A stretch of 64,000 nt of DNA from Polyangiaceae bacterium. GTDB lineage: Bacteria; Myxococcota_A; Polyangia; Polyangiales; Polyangiaceae. The position numbers and the translations under genes were made by a program. Every line of letters begins with the position of its first letter. The stretch's first letter is position 1. The DNA is taken from contig JAHBVY010000001.1 in the NCBI GenBank assembly GCA_019637265.1, positions 930,001 to 994,000 on the forward strand. Reading direction: 5' to 3'. This document shows positions 10,873-18,656 of this stretch, one piece after another. The notes under the pieces are model-generated. The model did not search any database. It worked only from the letters and a program-made list of their open reading frames with translations, and was not told where the DNA came from.

Positions 10873-11212
10873 TGGGTTAAATGGGTCCTTCGGATGAGTC
10901 TCCGACCGGGTGAGCGCCGGGCGACGCCACCCCAGCGCGGCGCGAGCAGCGGCTCACGTCGGCGAGGAGGCAGCGCGATGAGCCGATGAGCCCATGCAAA
11001 CCGCGCACCTCTCCCAGGCGGGGGCCGGGTCCCTAGCGCACAGCCTATGAGGCGTCAAACGATTCCTCGGTGGGTTTCGCCCAAGTCGAAGAGTGCCCTG
11101 CTCGCTTTTTTTGGGGGGGGTTGGGAGGCGCCCGCTGGGTGGCGCGATCACCTGGTCGCGTGGCGTGGGTGTCCGCTGCGCCCGGCGGCTCCCGAACCAA
11201 CCCCACGGGGCC
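10873..11212. other. intergenic leader of rpsA, 340 bases
   Basis: No gene is seen. At 11106-11123 there is a striking run of seven T followed by eight G, then TTGGG (plus strand), related to the dispersed G-rich motif. The rpsA promoter or leader control region is probably here, but no clear sigma-70 boxes were recognised. Confidence 0.5.
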
Positions 11213-12154
11213 TCAATCCACTGCGCCCGGCTCCGTCGAAGCTTCGTCAGCCCCCAGCAAGGCCTGGACCGCGCTGGCAGGCACCGTCAGGCGCAGCACC
11301 AGGTGCGCGCCCACGCGGGAGAGCCGGGAGCCCGCGAACCAGGAGCGGAGCGGTGCGACGGTGAGCGCGTGGGTGAGCGCCTCCTTGGCGCGCGTCTCCG
11401 CCGCGCGCGCCGAAGGCTCGTCCGCGTACTCGAGCGCGAGCTCCACCTGGAGCTCGCCCGCCTCGAGCGAGGCGTGGCCCGTGACCTCACGCGCGCCCTC
11501 GAGCAGCTCACCCAGCTCCGGCGCGCGCCGCTGAAAGGCCAGGGGGCGTCGCTCGAGCCGCCCCGCCAGGGACAGCACCCCGAGCGCTGGCGGCGTCACC
11601 CGCCGGTCCCCCTCCAGCCGCTCGAGCTGCCGCGCCACGCTGTGGAGCTCGACCGCCGACACGAACACCAGGACGTCGTCCCCCGAGCGGTAGAGCCGCG
11701 CGACGTCTTGGCGCCGCAGCCGAGCCAGCCCGCGCCGCTCTTGGCGACGCCAGTCAGCCCCCAGGTCCACCTCCGGCCCCCACTGCTCGCCCTCACCAGC
11801 CGGCGTGAAGTCGCGGAAGCTCCCCTGGGCGATCACGACGTAGTCCGTGTCCTCCAGCCTCTCACCGGGCCGCAGCGCGAGCCACAGGGTGTCCGCGTGG
11901 AGCAGCGCGCGGGCGACGCTGGGCGCGTCGCCCGTCAGCTCTTCGGCGCCGAGCGCAATGAGCCGAGCGGCCCCCAGCGCGCGGCGCACGCGCCGTAGAT
12001 CGAGCCTGAGCACCCAGTCGAGATCCCCAGGGATCGCGGCCTCCGGACGCGCGGGCGCGGCGCTGGGCGGCGATGCGAGCTGTCGCGAGCCGCCACAGGC
12101 AGGTGACGTGACGAGCGCCGCGGTCAGCGCGACGACCCATCCAGCGCGCCTCAC
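11213..12154 (-). CDS. putative lipoprotein of unknown function (downstream of cmk)
   Basis: A 313-residue protein with a signal peptide and lipobox-like end SPAC. The mature part begins with DLDWVLRLDLRRVRRALG and continues as an alpha/beta sequence without recognised motifs. The opening resembles that of the lipoprotein encoded between hisC and aroA (LPSGAVGMLVVDAKVL), so the two may be distant paralogs. Its ATG overlaps the cmk stop (ATGA), placing it in the aroA-cmk operon. The -3 lipobox residue is Ser, so lipidation is less certain. Function not recognised. Confidence 0.75.
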   Translation of the reverse strand: MRRAGWVVALTAALVTSPACGGSRQLASPPSAAPARPEAAIPGDLDWVLRLDLRRVRRALGAARLIALGAEELTGDAPSVARALLHADTLWLALRPGERLEDTDYVVIAQGSFRDFTPAGEGEQWGPEVDLGADWRRQERRGLARLRRQDVARLYRSGDDVLVFVSAVELHSVARQLERLEGDRRVTPPALGVLSLAGRLERRPLAFQRRAPELGELLEGAREVTGHASLEAGELQVELALEYADEPSARAAETRAKEALTHALTVAPLRSWFAGSRLSRVGAHLVLRLTVPASAVQALLGADEASTEPGAVD

Positions 12155-12849
12155 CGGAGCGCGGCCTCGATCTGCCGCACGCGCTCGACGATGAGCGCCA
12201 CCACCTGCTCGAGATCGAGGCGCGAGCTGTCCACCAAGAGCGCGTCCTCCGCCTGGCGCAGCGGCGCCACGGCGCGCTCCATGTCGCGCGCGTCGCGCGC
12301 GCGCACCTCGGCCTCCACCTCGCTGGCCGACGGCACCTCACCGCGCGCGCGCAGCTCATCCAGCCGCCGCGCGGCGCGCACCTGGGTGTCCGCCGTGAGG
12401 AAGAACTTCGCCTCCGCGTCGGGGAACACCACGGTGCCGATGTCGCGCCCCTCGAGCACCACGCCGCCCTCCGCCGCCTGACTGCGCTGGAGTGACAACA
12501 GCGCCGCGCGCACGCCGGGCATCGCCGACACGAAGCTCGCCCCCTCCCCCACCCGCTGCTCGCGGATCCGCGCGGTCACGTCCTCACCATCGAGCAGCAC
12601 CCGCTGCTCGCCCCCTGGCGCCACCTCGAAGCGGATCCCGCCGCGCGCCGCCAGCGCCTCCGTCAGCGCCGTGAGCCCCGCCTCATCTCGCCAACCCACG
12701 CCCTGGATGAGCGCCGCCAGCGCCACCGAGCGGTACAGCGCCCCGGTGTCGAGCCGCAGGTACCCGAGCGCCTCGGCCACGCGTTGGCTCACGCTGGTCT
12801 TCCCCGCGCCCGCCGGGCCATCGATCGCCACCACCGGCCGCGCCCTCAC
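12151..12849 (-). CDS. cmk: cytidylate kinase
   Basis: A 232-residue kinase that phosphorylates CMP/dCMP with ATP. It has P-loop GPAGAGKTS (residues 11-19), LRLDTGALYRSVA, the lid-type Arg motifs and VVLEGRDIGTVVFPDAEAKFFL, all typical of Cmk. The GTG at 12849 is preferred: GAGG lies 8 bases upstream and VVAIDGPAGAGK is the usual N-terminus. A longer in-frame start would add a repeat-encoded (R/G)LVGGA stretch. It follows aroA and precedes a lipoprotein gene and rpsA, a widely conserved order. Confidence 0.93.
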   Translation of the reverse strand: MRARPVVAIDGPAGAGKTSVSQRVAEALGYLRLDTGALYRSVALAALIQGVGWRDEAGLTALTEALAARGGIRFEVAPGGEQRVLLDGEDVTARIREQRVGEGASFVSAMPGVRAALLSLQRSQAAEGGVVLEGRDIGTVVFPDAEAKFFLTADTQVRAARRLDELRARGEVPSASEVEAEVRARDARDMERAVAPLRQAEDALLVDSSRLDLEQVVALIVERVRQIEAALR

Positions 12850-12949
12850 GAGGCCACCTCGCGCTTTGCTCCCTGCGCCTCCGACCAACCTTGCGCCTCC
12901 GACCAACCTTGCGCCTCCGACCAACCCCGCGCCCTCACGAGGCCACCTC
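12838..12949. repeat. 89-bp duplication with three 18-bp units at the aroA-cmk junction
   Basis: A 23-base direct repeat (12838-12860 and 12927-12949) covers the aroA stop and the cmk start. Between the copies are three tandem 18-bp units (12873-12890, 12891-12908, 12909-12926; TGCGCCTCCGACCAACC core). In each copy the sequence GTGA could serve as overlapping start/stop, suggesting that aroA and cmk originally overlapped and were pushed apart. Confidence 0.85.
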
Positions 12950-14287
12950 CACCTCTGCGCCGAGCGCCCGCAGCGTGCCGACGAAGCGTGGGAAGCTGGT
13001 GGCGATACAGTCCGCATCCAAGATCCGCGTCGGCCCGTCCCCGAGCAAGCCGAGCACCGCCGCGGTCATCGCGATCCGGTGATCGCCCCGGGAGCTCAGC
13101 GAAGCGGCGGTCAGCTGACCATCCGGCTGACCATCCACCACCAGCCCATCGGGCGTCTCCTCGGCGCTCACCCCGAACGCGCCGAGCACCTTCACCATCT
13201 CCGCGATCCGATCGCTCTCCTTCACCCTCAGCTCCGCGAGATCCATGAACCGGCTCTGGCCGCGCGCGCGCGCCGCCAGCGCGCAGGCGATCGGGATCTC
13301 ATCGATCGCGCGCACCGCCAGCTCACCGCCCACGTTGCTCGCGCGGAGCTGGCGCGCCGAGACGCTCACCTGACCTTGGCTCTCCCCCAGGCGACTCCCA
13401 TGCGGCTCCACCCCCAAGGGCGCGCCCATCGCGCGCATCAGATCGAGGAGCCCGGTGCGAGTGTGGTTCAGCCCCGTGTCGCGCACCGTCACCGTGCTGC
13501 CAGGCACCAGGAGCCCGGCGGTGAGCACGAAGGCTGCCGCGGAGAAATCTCCCGGCACGCACAGCTCGAACGGCTCGATGCAGCTCGGATCCGCCGGCGG
13601 GTGCAGGCTCACCATGCCGCCCACTGTTTCCACGGGGAGACGCAGCGCCTCCATCAGGCGCTCGGTGTGGTCGCGGCTGACGAGCGGCTCGCTCACCAAG
13701 GTGGGCCCCGACGCGAACAGCCCGCTCAGGAGCAGGGCGCTCTTCACCTGCGCGCTGGCGACGGGTAGCGTGTACTCGAGCGGGCCCAAACGCTCACCGG
13801 GCGCGACCCCCAACACGCGGAGCGGCGCCGTGATCTCGCCGGGTTTTTCGGGGTTGGGTTGCCCCTGGAAGCGCCCCCCCCGCGCCTCGAGCGGCGCCGT
13901 CACGCGCCGCATCGGGCGGCGACTGAGGCTCTCGTCCCCCACCAAGACAGCCTCGAAGGGCTGCGCCGCGAGCAGCCCGGCGAACAGCCGCATGCTGGTC
14001 CCCGAGTTGCCGCAGTCGATGACGCCTTGGGGCGCGCGGAGCCCGCTCAGCCCCACGCCGTGGCACACGATGTTCCCGCGCTCGTCATCCTCGATCCGTA
14101 CGCCCAGCTGACGGAGCGCGCGCAGGGTGGCGACGTTGTCACCGCCGTAGCTGAAGCCGGTGATGCGGCAGGCGCCGCGCGACAGCGCCGCGAAGATCAG
14201 CGCGCGGTGACCGATGCTCTTGTCGCTGGGGACCGGCACGCTGCCGGTGAGGGGACGCTCTGCAGGGGAGACGATCAGCGTCGTCAC
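12935..14287 (-). CDS. aroA: 3-phosphoshikimate 1-carboxyvinyltransferase (EPSP synthase)
   Basis: A 450-residue enzyme of the shikimate pathway joining shikimate-3-phosphate and phosphoenolpyruvate. Motifs: SDKSIGHRAL (catalytic Lys 23), DCGNSGTSMR, GDESLSRRPM, SAQVKSALLLSG, LRVKESDRI and RGDHRIAM. The GTG at 14287 overlaps the upstream stop (GTGA) and follows GAAGG. Residues 141-153 (QGQPNPEKPG region) look like a small extra loop encoded by a copy of the dispersed motif. It is part of the hisC-lipoprotein-aroA-cmk operon. Confidence 0.95.
   Translation of the reverse strand: MTTLIVSPAERPLTGSVPVPSDKSIGHRALIFAALSRGACRITGFSYGGDNVATLRALRQLGVRIEDDERGNIVCHGVGLSGLRAPQGVIDCGNSGTSMRLFAGLLAAQPFEAVLVGDESLSRRPMRRVTAPLEARGGRFQGQPNPEKPGEITAPLRVLGVAPGERLGPLEYTLPVASAQVKSALLLSGLFASGPTLVSEPLVSRDHTERLMEALRLPVETVGGMVSLHPPADPSCIEPFELCVPGDFSAAAFVLTAGLLVPGSTVTVRDTGLNHTRTGLLDLMRAMGAPLGVEPHGSRLGESQGQVSVSARQLRASNVGGELAVRAIDEIPIACALAARARGQSRFMDLAELRVKESDRIAEMVKVLGAFGVSAEETPDGLVVDGQPDGQLTAASLSSRGDHRIAMTAAVLGLLGDGPTRILDADCIATSFPRFVGTLRALGAEVEVAS
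13838..13863 (-). repeat. dispersed motif copy inside aroA
   Basis: On the minus strand CCCAACCCCGAAAAACCCG, closely matching the intergenic copy at 38010 (CAAACCCCCAAAAAACCCG). It encodes PNPEKP in frame; the dnaE2 copy encodes PNPQKT. Confidence 0.55.
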
Positions 14288-15357
14288 GGACCTTCGTCCT
14301 TCACCCCGGGTGTGAGCGTGGCGTCGATCACCTTGGGCTGCGGGGGCACGCCGAGGAAGTTGCTCAGCTGATCGAACAGCCCACCCAACGCTTCCGAGTC
14401 CACCGCCGCAACGAACTTCGACTCCTTGCCCTCCGCCTGAGCCTCGAGCTTCTTCACCGGGTTCGAGAGGCCGAACAGCGACGTGAGCCAGCTCATGCTC
14501 GCCCACACCTCGTGCAGCGCGAGCAAGGAGCTCGCGCCGTTCGTCGCCTGCTCCTCCTCGGCGTAGACGCTGGTGCCCGCCAGGTGCATCCCGGGTGGCT
14601 CGAAGTTGCCGAGCACGCGCACCGACTGCATCCCCTTCAAGAACGGGAACTGATCGGAGACGGCGCTCACCACGTCCTGCTCCACCAGGTTGGCGCCGCC
14701 GATCACCGGCGCCGACGAGCCGAGCAAATCCCCCATCCAGCTCGGCACCTCGCGCTTCACGCGACCGTCAGCGATGCGATCCAACACGCGGCGCATCCCC
14801 GTCTCGTTGCCGAACAGCGCCGTGCGCCGCGACAGCACCACGAAGCCGAGGTTGTTCGAGACGTACAGGGTGTGCCCTGAGTAAGTCTGCTTGACGAGCG
14901 GCGCGCCGGTGGGCGTCACCGTGACGCCATCCGCCGCGGCCTCGATCGCCGCGGGGTCGAAGCTGCCGACCGCCGCCGCGGCGACGTCGACGCCCGTCAT
15001 CGAGTAAAAACCAATGTAGAGCCGCTCGAGATCGCGCTTGGGCTCGAAGTTCGCGCTCGGCGGCACCGGGACTCGCTGACTGAGCAGCCGCTCCACGCGC
15101 TGCCCGAGGTCCGAGGCGTGCAGCACCTTCGCGTCCACCACCAGCATCCCCACCGCGCCGCTCGGCAAGAGCGCCAGAGGGTCAGCGTCCAAATCCGTGG
15201 TGACGTCGGCCCCCGTCTTGGTGATCACCTCCTGCTCCTTCGAGCAGGCGACGGCTCCCCACCCGAGCGCCAAGCAGAGCGCCGAAGTGAAGACCCCAGT
15301 CAGGCGCCGCGCACGCCGCGTCTGAATGACGGCTCGCGCCCGGTGAGGCGCGCTCAC
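14284..15357 (-). CDS. putative lipoprotein of unknown function between hisC and aroA
   Basis: A 357-residue protein. The GTG at 15357 overlaps the hisC stop (GTGA) and opens a basic n-region, hydrophobic core and lipobox (AVAC at SKEQ). The mature part starts with DADPLALLPSGAVGMLVVDAKVL, then mixed alpha/beta sequence. It is joined by overlaps on both sides (hisC before, aroA after). It resembles the lipoprotein after cmk in size and opening motif. The placement inside an aromatic biosynthesis operon does not explain its role; no catalytic motif was recognised. Confidence 0.78.
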   Translation of the reverse strand: MSAPHRARAVIQTRRARRLTGVFTSALCLALGWGAVACSKEQEVITKTGADVTTDLDADPLALLPSGAVGMLVVDAKVLHASDLGQRVERLLSQRVPVPPSANFEPKRDLERLYIGFYSMTGVDVAAAAVGSFDPAAIEAAADGVTVTPTGAPLVKQTYSGHTLYVSNNLGFVVLSRRTALFGNETGMRRVLDRIADGRVKREVPSWMGDLLGSSAPVIGGANLVEQDVVSAVSDQFPFLKGMQSVRVLGNFEPPGMHLAGTSVYAEEEQATNGASSLLALHEVWASMSWLTSLFGLSNPVKKLEAQAEGKESKFVAAVDSEALGGLFDQLSNFLGVPPQPKVIDATLTPGVKDEGP

Positions 15358-16466
15358 CGAGCCCCCAGCGGCTGCAGCGCCCTCGAACACTGCGCGACCG
15401 CGGCGAGCAGCCGATCGTTCTCCCTGGGGGTCCCCACCGTGATCCGGACGAAGCGCGAAGCCATGGGTCGAATGATGACACCGAGCCGCAGCAGCGCATG
15501 GAACAGCTCGCGCCCTGGCTCGGCCCCCTCCCCCGGCACCACGGCGAACACGAAGTTCGTCTGGCTGGGGACCACCTGGAGCCCCGAGCGGGGCAGCTCC
15601 GCGAGGAGCCGGGCGCGCTCGGCGCGGTTCACCCGCACCGCCTCCGCCACGTGCTCGGTGTCGTCCAGCGCGGCCACCGCCGCCGCCTGACCCAGGCTCC
15701 CCACGTTGAACGGCGCGCGCACGCGGTTCATGTAGTCGATCAGCGGCGCCGGCCCGATGGCGTAGCCGACGCGCAGGCTCGCGAGGCCATAGATCTTCGA
15801 GAAGGTGCGGGTGGTGATCAGCCGCTCACGGAGCCCGCGCAAGCGGAGCGCGTCCACGTAGTCCGGCGCCTCCACGTACTGGATGTAGGCCTCGTCGAGC
15901 ACCACGATCACCTCCGGGGGCACCGCCTTCAAGAGCTCGCTGAGCGCCGCCTCCCCCACGTGGGTTCCCGTGGGGTTATTCGGGTTGGCGATGAAGAGCA
16001 GCTTGGTGTTGGGGCGCACCGCCTGTGCCATCGCCGGTAAGTCATGGGTCCAGTCTTTCACCGGCACCGCCGTGAACGGCACGCCGTGGGCCAGCGCCGC
16101 CAGGCGATAGACGACGAACGCCGGATCCGCGAACACCACGTGGTCCGCCCGGGTGGTGAAGGTGCGGATCAGCAGCTCGAGGATCTCGTTGGAGCCATTT
16201 CCATGAAGGATTTCGCTCGCGGGCACGTCGTGGAACGCCGCCAGGCGCTCGCGCAGCACGTAGGCCGCGGCGTCGGGGTAACGGTGGCCATCGGTGAGCG
16301 CCTGGCGCACCGCCTCCATCGCGCGCGGGCTCGGGCCGAGCGGGTTCTCGTTGCTCGCGAGCTTGATGATGTCGGTCAGGCCGAGCTCACGCGCCACCTC
16401 CTCGATGGGCTTGCCCGCCTCGTAAGGCGCGAGCGACTCGATCTCCGGTGTGACCAGCTGGGGCAT
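15354..16466 (-). CDS. hisC: histidinol-phosphate aminotransferase family protein
   Basis: A 370-residue PLP-dependent class I/II aminotransferase. SNENPLGPSP binds substrate, NPNNPTG and DEAYIQYVE bind PLP, and TFSKIYGLASLRVGY carries the Schiff-base Lys. It acts in histidine synthesis and, in aromatic operons like this one, may also transaminate prephenate or phenylpyruvate (inference from its place between pheA and aroA). No ribosome site precedes the ATG; a -10-like TAGGCT sits 8 bases upstream, suggesting a leaderless or near-leaderless mRNA. Confidence 0.93.
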   Translation of the reverse strand: MPQLVTPEIESLAPYEAGKPIEEVARELGLTDIIKLASNENPLGPSPRAMEAVRQALTDGHRYPDAAAYVLRERLAAFHDVPASEILHGNGSNEILELLIRTFTTRADHVVFADPAFVVYRLAALAHGVPFTAVPVKDWTHDLPAMAQAVRPNTKLLFIANPNNPTGTHVGEAALSELLKAVPPEVIVVLDEAYIQYVEAPDYVDALRLRGLRERLITTRTFSKIYGLASLRVGYAIGPAPLIDYMNRVRAPFNVGSLGQAAAVAALDDTEHVAEAVRVNRAERARLLAELPRSGLQVVPSQTNFVFAVVPGEGAEPGRELFHALLRLGVIIRPMASRFVRITVGTPRENDRLLAAVAQCSRALQPLGAR

Positions 16467-16474
16467 GGCGCGGG

Positions 16475-16503
16475 AGCCTAGAGCACTGCCTGGACAGAGT
16501 CAC
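16475..16503 (-). promoter_or_regulatory. candidate promoter of the hisC-aroA-cmk operon
   Basis: On the minus strand GTGACT, 17 bases, TAGGCT, then only 8 bases to the hisC ATG. The start would fall 1-3 bases before the ATG. The 17-base plus-strand string AGCCTAGAGCACTGCCT recurs at 43680, upstream of hpf. Confidence 0.4.
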
Positions 16504-16532
16504 CCGCAGAGCGGTGCGCCAGCTCACGCGGC

Positions 16533-16556
16533 GCGCTGCCAAACCCCCAAACCCAG
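16533..16556 (+). repeat. dispersed TGCCAAACCCCCAA motif copy
   Basis: GCGCTGCCAAACCCCCAA then ACCCAG, between pheA and hisC. It matches the dnaE2 copy and the 43798 copy over GCGCTGCCAAACCCCCAA or nearly so. Confidence 0.75.
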
Positions 16557-16617
16557 ACCCCTCGCCAACGCCTACTCCGCGAGCGCGCGGTACACCCAGA
16601 GGCGCCGCCGCGAGACG

Positions 16618-17676
16618 TCAGCCGTCCGACGGGAAGGAGCCGAGCACGCGCAGCAGCCGCGTGGTGCGCTTGACGCTCTCGATCGCGGTGACGAGCGCGC
16701 GGTCGGTGACGTGGCCGCTCAGCTCGGCGTAAAACACGTAGTCCCAGCTCGCCCCCTGCACTGGCCGCGACTGCAGCAGCCGCAAGTTGACGCCGCGCTC
16801 GACGAAATGACGCAGCACATCAAACAGGGCGCCGGCGGCGTCGTCCACGCTGAACAGTACCGCCGTCGCGTCCTTACCGGAGCGCGGCGCGGGGCGCTCG
16901 GCGGCGACGCCGAAGCGGTAACGGGTGTCGGGCTCATCGCCGACGTTGGCCTGAACCACCTGGAGATCTCGCAGCTCCGAGCCCTGCGGCACGATCGCCG
17001 CGCTGCCCGCGTCTCCCTGCGCGAAGTGCACCGCCAGCGCGGGTGAGCGCACCTCCAGCGCCGCGGCTTTGGGCAGCTCACGACCGACGAACCCAGCGCA
17101 CGCGGCGCGCGCGCTCGACGTGAGGTAGAGCTTCTCCACGTCGGATAGATTGCCTGTTTGACTGACCAAGTCGTAACGCGAGGTGAGGCGGTGCTCCGCG
17201 ATCAAGCTGAGCTCGCTCTTGGCGAGCGCGTCGAGCGCCACCTGAGACAGGCCGTCCTCGCTCGATTCGAACGGGAACACCGCGACCTGAGCGCGCCCGC
17301 GCGTGACCTCCTCCAGGCACTGCGCGATGGTGGCGCACTCGATGAGCCCGGCGGCGGCGCCGTAGCGCGCCCGCACCACCTGGGTCGTGAGCCCGCCCTC
17401 CGGCCCCAAGTAAGCCACCGTGACCGGCGCCGCGAGCGCGTTCAGCTCCACCCGCAGCTGCTGGAGCACCGAGCGCGCCGCGGTCTTGAGGGGCGGCTCC
17501 AAGGAGGCCACGAGCCCCTCCACCCAGGCCTCACGCAGCTCAGGCGCGCCACTGCCTCCGGCCGACCGCTCGGCCGCAGCGAGGGTAAGCCGCTCCGCCA
17601 GCGCGTCCGCGAGGCGGCGATCACAGGCCGCCGCTCGGTCGGCGAGGTCGCCCGGGGGCTGCTTTGGATCAGACAT
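16618..17676 (-). CDS. pheA: prephenate dehydratase (P-protein-like, degenerate chorismate mutase domain)
   Basis: A 352-residue enzyme of phenylalanine synthesis. The first ~85 residues are helical and in the position of a chorismate mutase domain, but the usual AK..RP..D..RE active-site pattern is not visible. A prephenate dehydratase domain follows (VTVAYLGPEGGLTTQVV, VFPFESSEDG, TRYRFGV). The C-terminal ACT domain has GALFDVL and QSRP, corresponding to the GALV and ESRP phenylalanine-binding motifs, so feedback control is likely. GGAG lies 8 bases before the ATG. Confidence 0.9.
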   Translation of the reverse strand: MSDPKQPPGDLADRAAACDRRLADALAERLTLAAAERSAGGSGAPELREAWVEGLVASLEPPLKTAARSVLQQLRVELNALAAPVTVAYLGPEGGLTTQVVRARYGAAAGLIECATIAQCLEEVTRGRAQVAVFPFESSEDGLSQVALDALAKSELSLIAEHRLTSRYDLVSQTGNLSDVEKLYLTSSARAACAGFVGRELPKAAALEVRSPALAVHFAQGDAGSAAIVPQGSELRDLQVVQANVGDEPDTRYRFGVAAERPAPRSGKDATAVLFSVDDAAGALFDVLRHFVERGVNLRLLQSRPVQGASWDYVFYAELSGHVTDRALVTAIESVKRTTRLLRVLGSFPSDG

Positions 17677-17759
17677 GGTTTGCTCCTACGCCCCCTGCCG
17701 CAGTTGCCCCGAGCATCGGGCAATCGAGCGGGGGTGTCACCCCCACGCATCACCCGACA

Positions 17760-17782
17760 CGACGAACGGTACCCGTGGGTCG
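17760..17782. repeat. hairpin family A, copy 1 (fmdB-pheA gap)
   Basis: CGAC-GA-ACGG / CCGT-GG-GTCG stem with a three-base loop, directly after the fmdB stop. The central GA/GG mismatch is the same as in the copies at 32185 and 55484. Confidence 0.7.
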
Positions 17783-17783
17783 C

Positions 17784-18107
17784 CTAGGGCTTGGCCTCGG
17801 CCTTGGCAGGCTTCGCGGGCTTGCTCTCGGCGCTGGGCTTGTCAGCGCTCGGCTTGTCGGCGCTGGGCTTGCTCTCCGCGCTCGGCTTGTCGGCGCCGTT
17901 CGCCTTCGTCGAAGCGCCTCCGTTGCTCGAGCCGTACAAGTCCGCGTACCAGCCGCCGCCCTTCAGGATGAACCCTGCGCCACCCGAAATCTGCCGTTTG
18001 GCATGGGCCTGACCGCAGCTGGGGCAGTCCTTGAGCGGAGCCGCGCTGATCGACTGGTCCGCCTCCCACTGATGTCCGCACGCTTCACACAGGTACTCGT
18101 AAGTCAT
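17784..18107 (-). CDS. FmdB-family zinc ribbon protein
   Basis: A 107-residue protein starting MTYEYLCEACGHQWEADQ. Two CxxC knuckles (CEAC and CPSC) form a zinc ribbon, followed by the family tail (GGAGFILKGGGWYADLYG). The last ~45 residues are a Lys/Pro/Ser/Ala-rich repeat (KPSADKPSAESKP). FmdB-like proteins are often called putative regulators, but their role is not settled. It lies 107 bases upstream of pheA on the same strand with a family A hairpin in between. Confidence 0.9.
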   Translation of the reverse strand: MTYEYLCEACGHQWEADQSISAAPLKDCPSCGQAHAKRQISGGAGFILKGGGWYADLYGSSNGGASTKANGADKPSAESKPSADKPSADKPSAESKPAKPAKAEAKP

Positions 18108-18177
18108 GTCAGGCTCCTGCCTCCGCCGGCGAGCCGACGAAGGCGCGCTAATGTGTTCGGCATTCCCGCGCTGTCAA

Positions 18178-18656
18178 CCGGCTCTTCAGAGCATTCAAGC
18201 TTCGAGGGATGCTCTTCAGGGCTCACGGAGACGCCCATGAGGTCGACGACCGGTCACCCAAGGGGCACTGCGGCGCCCGAACACTGCCCGACAGAGGGCC
18301 CAAGATGGCCCCAAGAGGGAGTGCACCGGCTCAGAGCATTCAAGCTTCGAGGGATGCTCTTCAGGGCCGCACGGAGACGCCCATGAGGTCGACGACCGGT
18401 CACCCAAGGGGCACTGCTACGTCGAACACTGCCCAAACAGAGGCCCGAGGCGCACCAAGAGGGAGTGCACCGGCTCTTCAACGTCTCATGGTGCCTCACG
18501 ACGCTCTTCAGGGCCGCACGGAGGCGCCCATGAGGTCGACGACCGGTCACCCAAGGGGCACTGCGGCGCCGAACACTGCCCGACAGAGGGCCCAAGATGG
18601 CCCCAAGAGGGAGTGCACCGGCTCAGAGCATTCAGGCTTCGAGGGATGCTCTTCAG
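18178..18656. repeat. tandem array of 148/144/148-bp units plus a partial unit
   Basis: Units start at 18178, 18326, 18470 and 18618 (the last ~39 bp). Each begins CCGGCTC, then a hairpin, GCTCTTCAGGG, CGCCCATGAGGTCGACGACC, GGTCACCCAAGGGGCACTGC and ends AAGAGGGAGTGCA. In units 1, 2 and 4 the hairpin arms are AGAGCAT/ATGCTCT; in unit 3 they are replaced by CGTC/GACG, so the sequence changed but pairing was kept. A diverged inverted relative lies at 56930-57055. An open frame runs through it, but two unit lengths are not multiples of three. Confidence 0.92.

Noticed and set aside
18178-18656. CRISPR array
   Set aside because: Units are nearly identical throughout with no short repeat/unique spacer alternation, and no cas genes are in the window.
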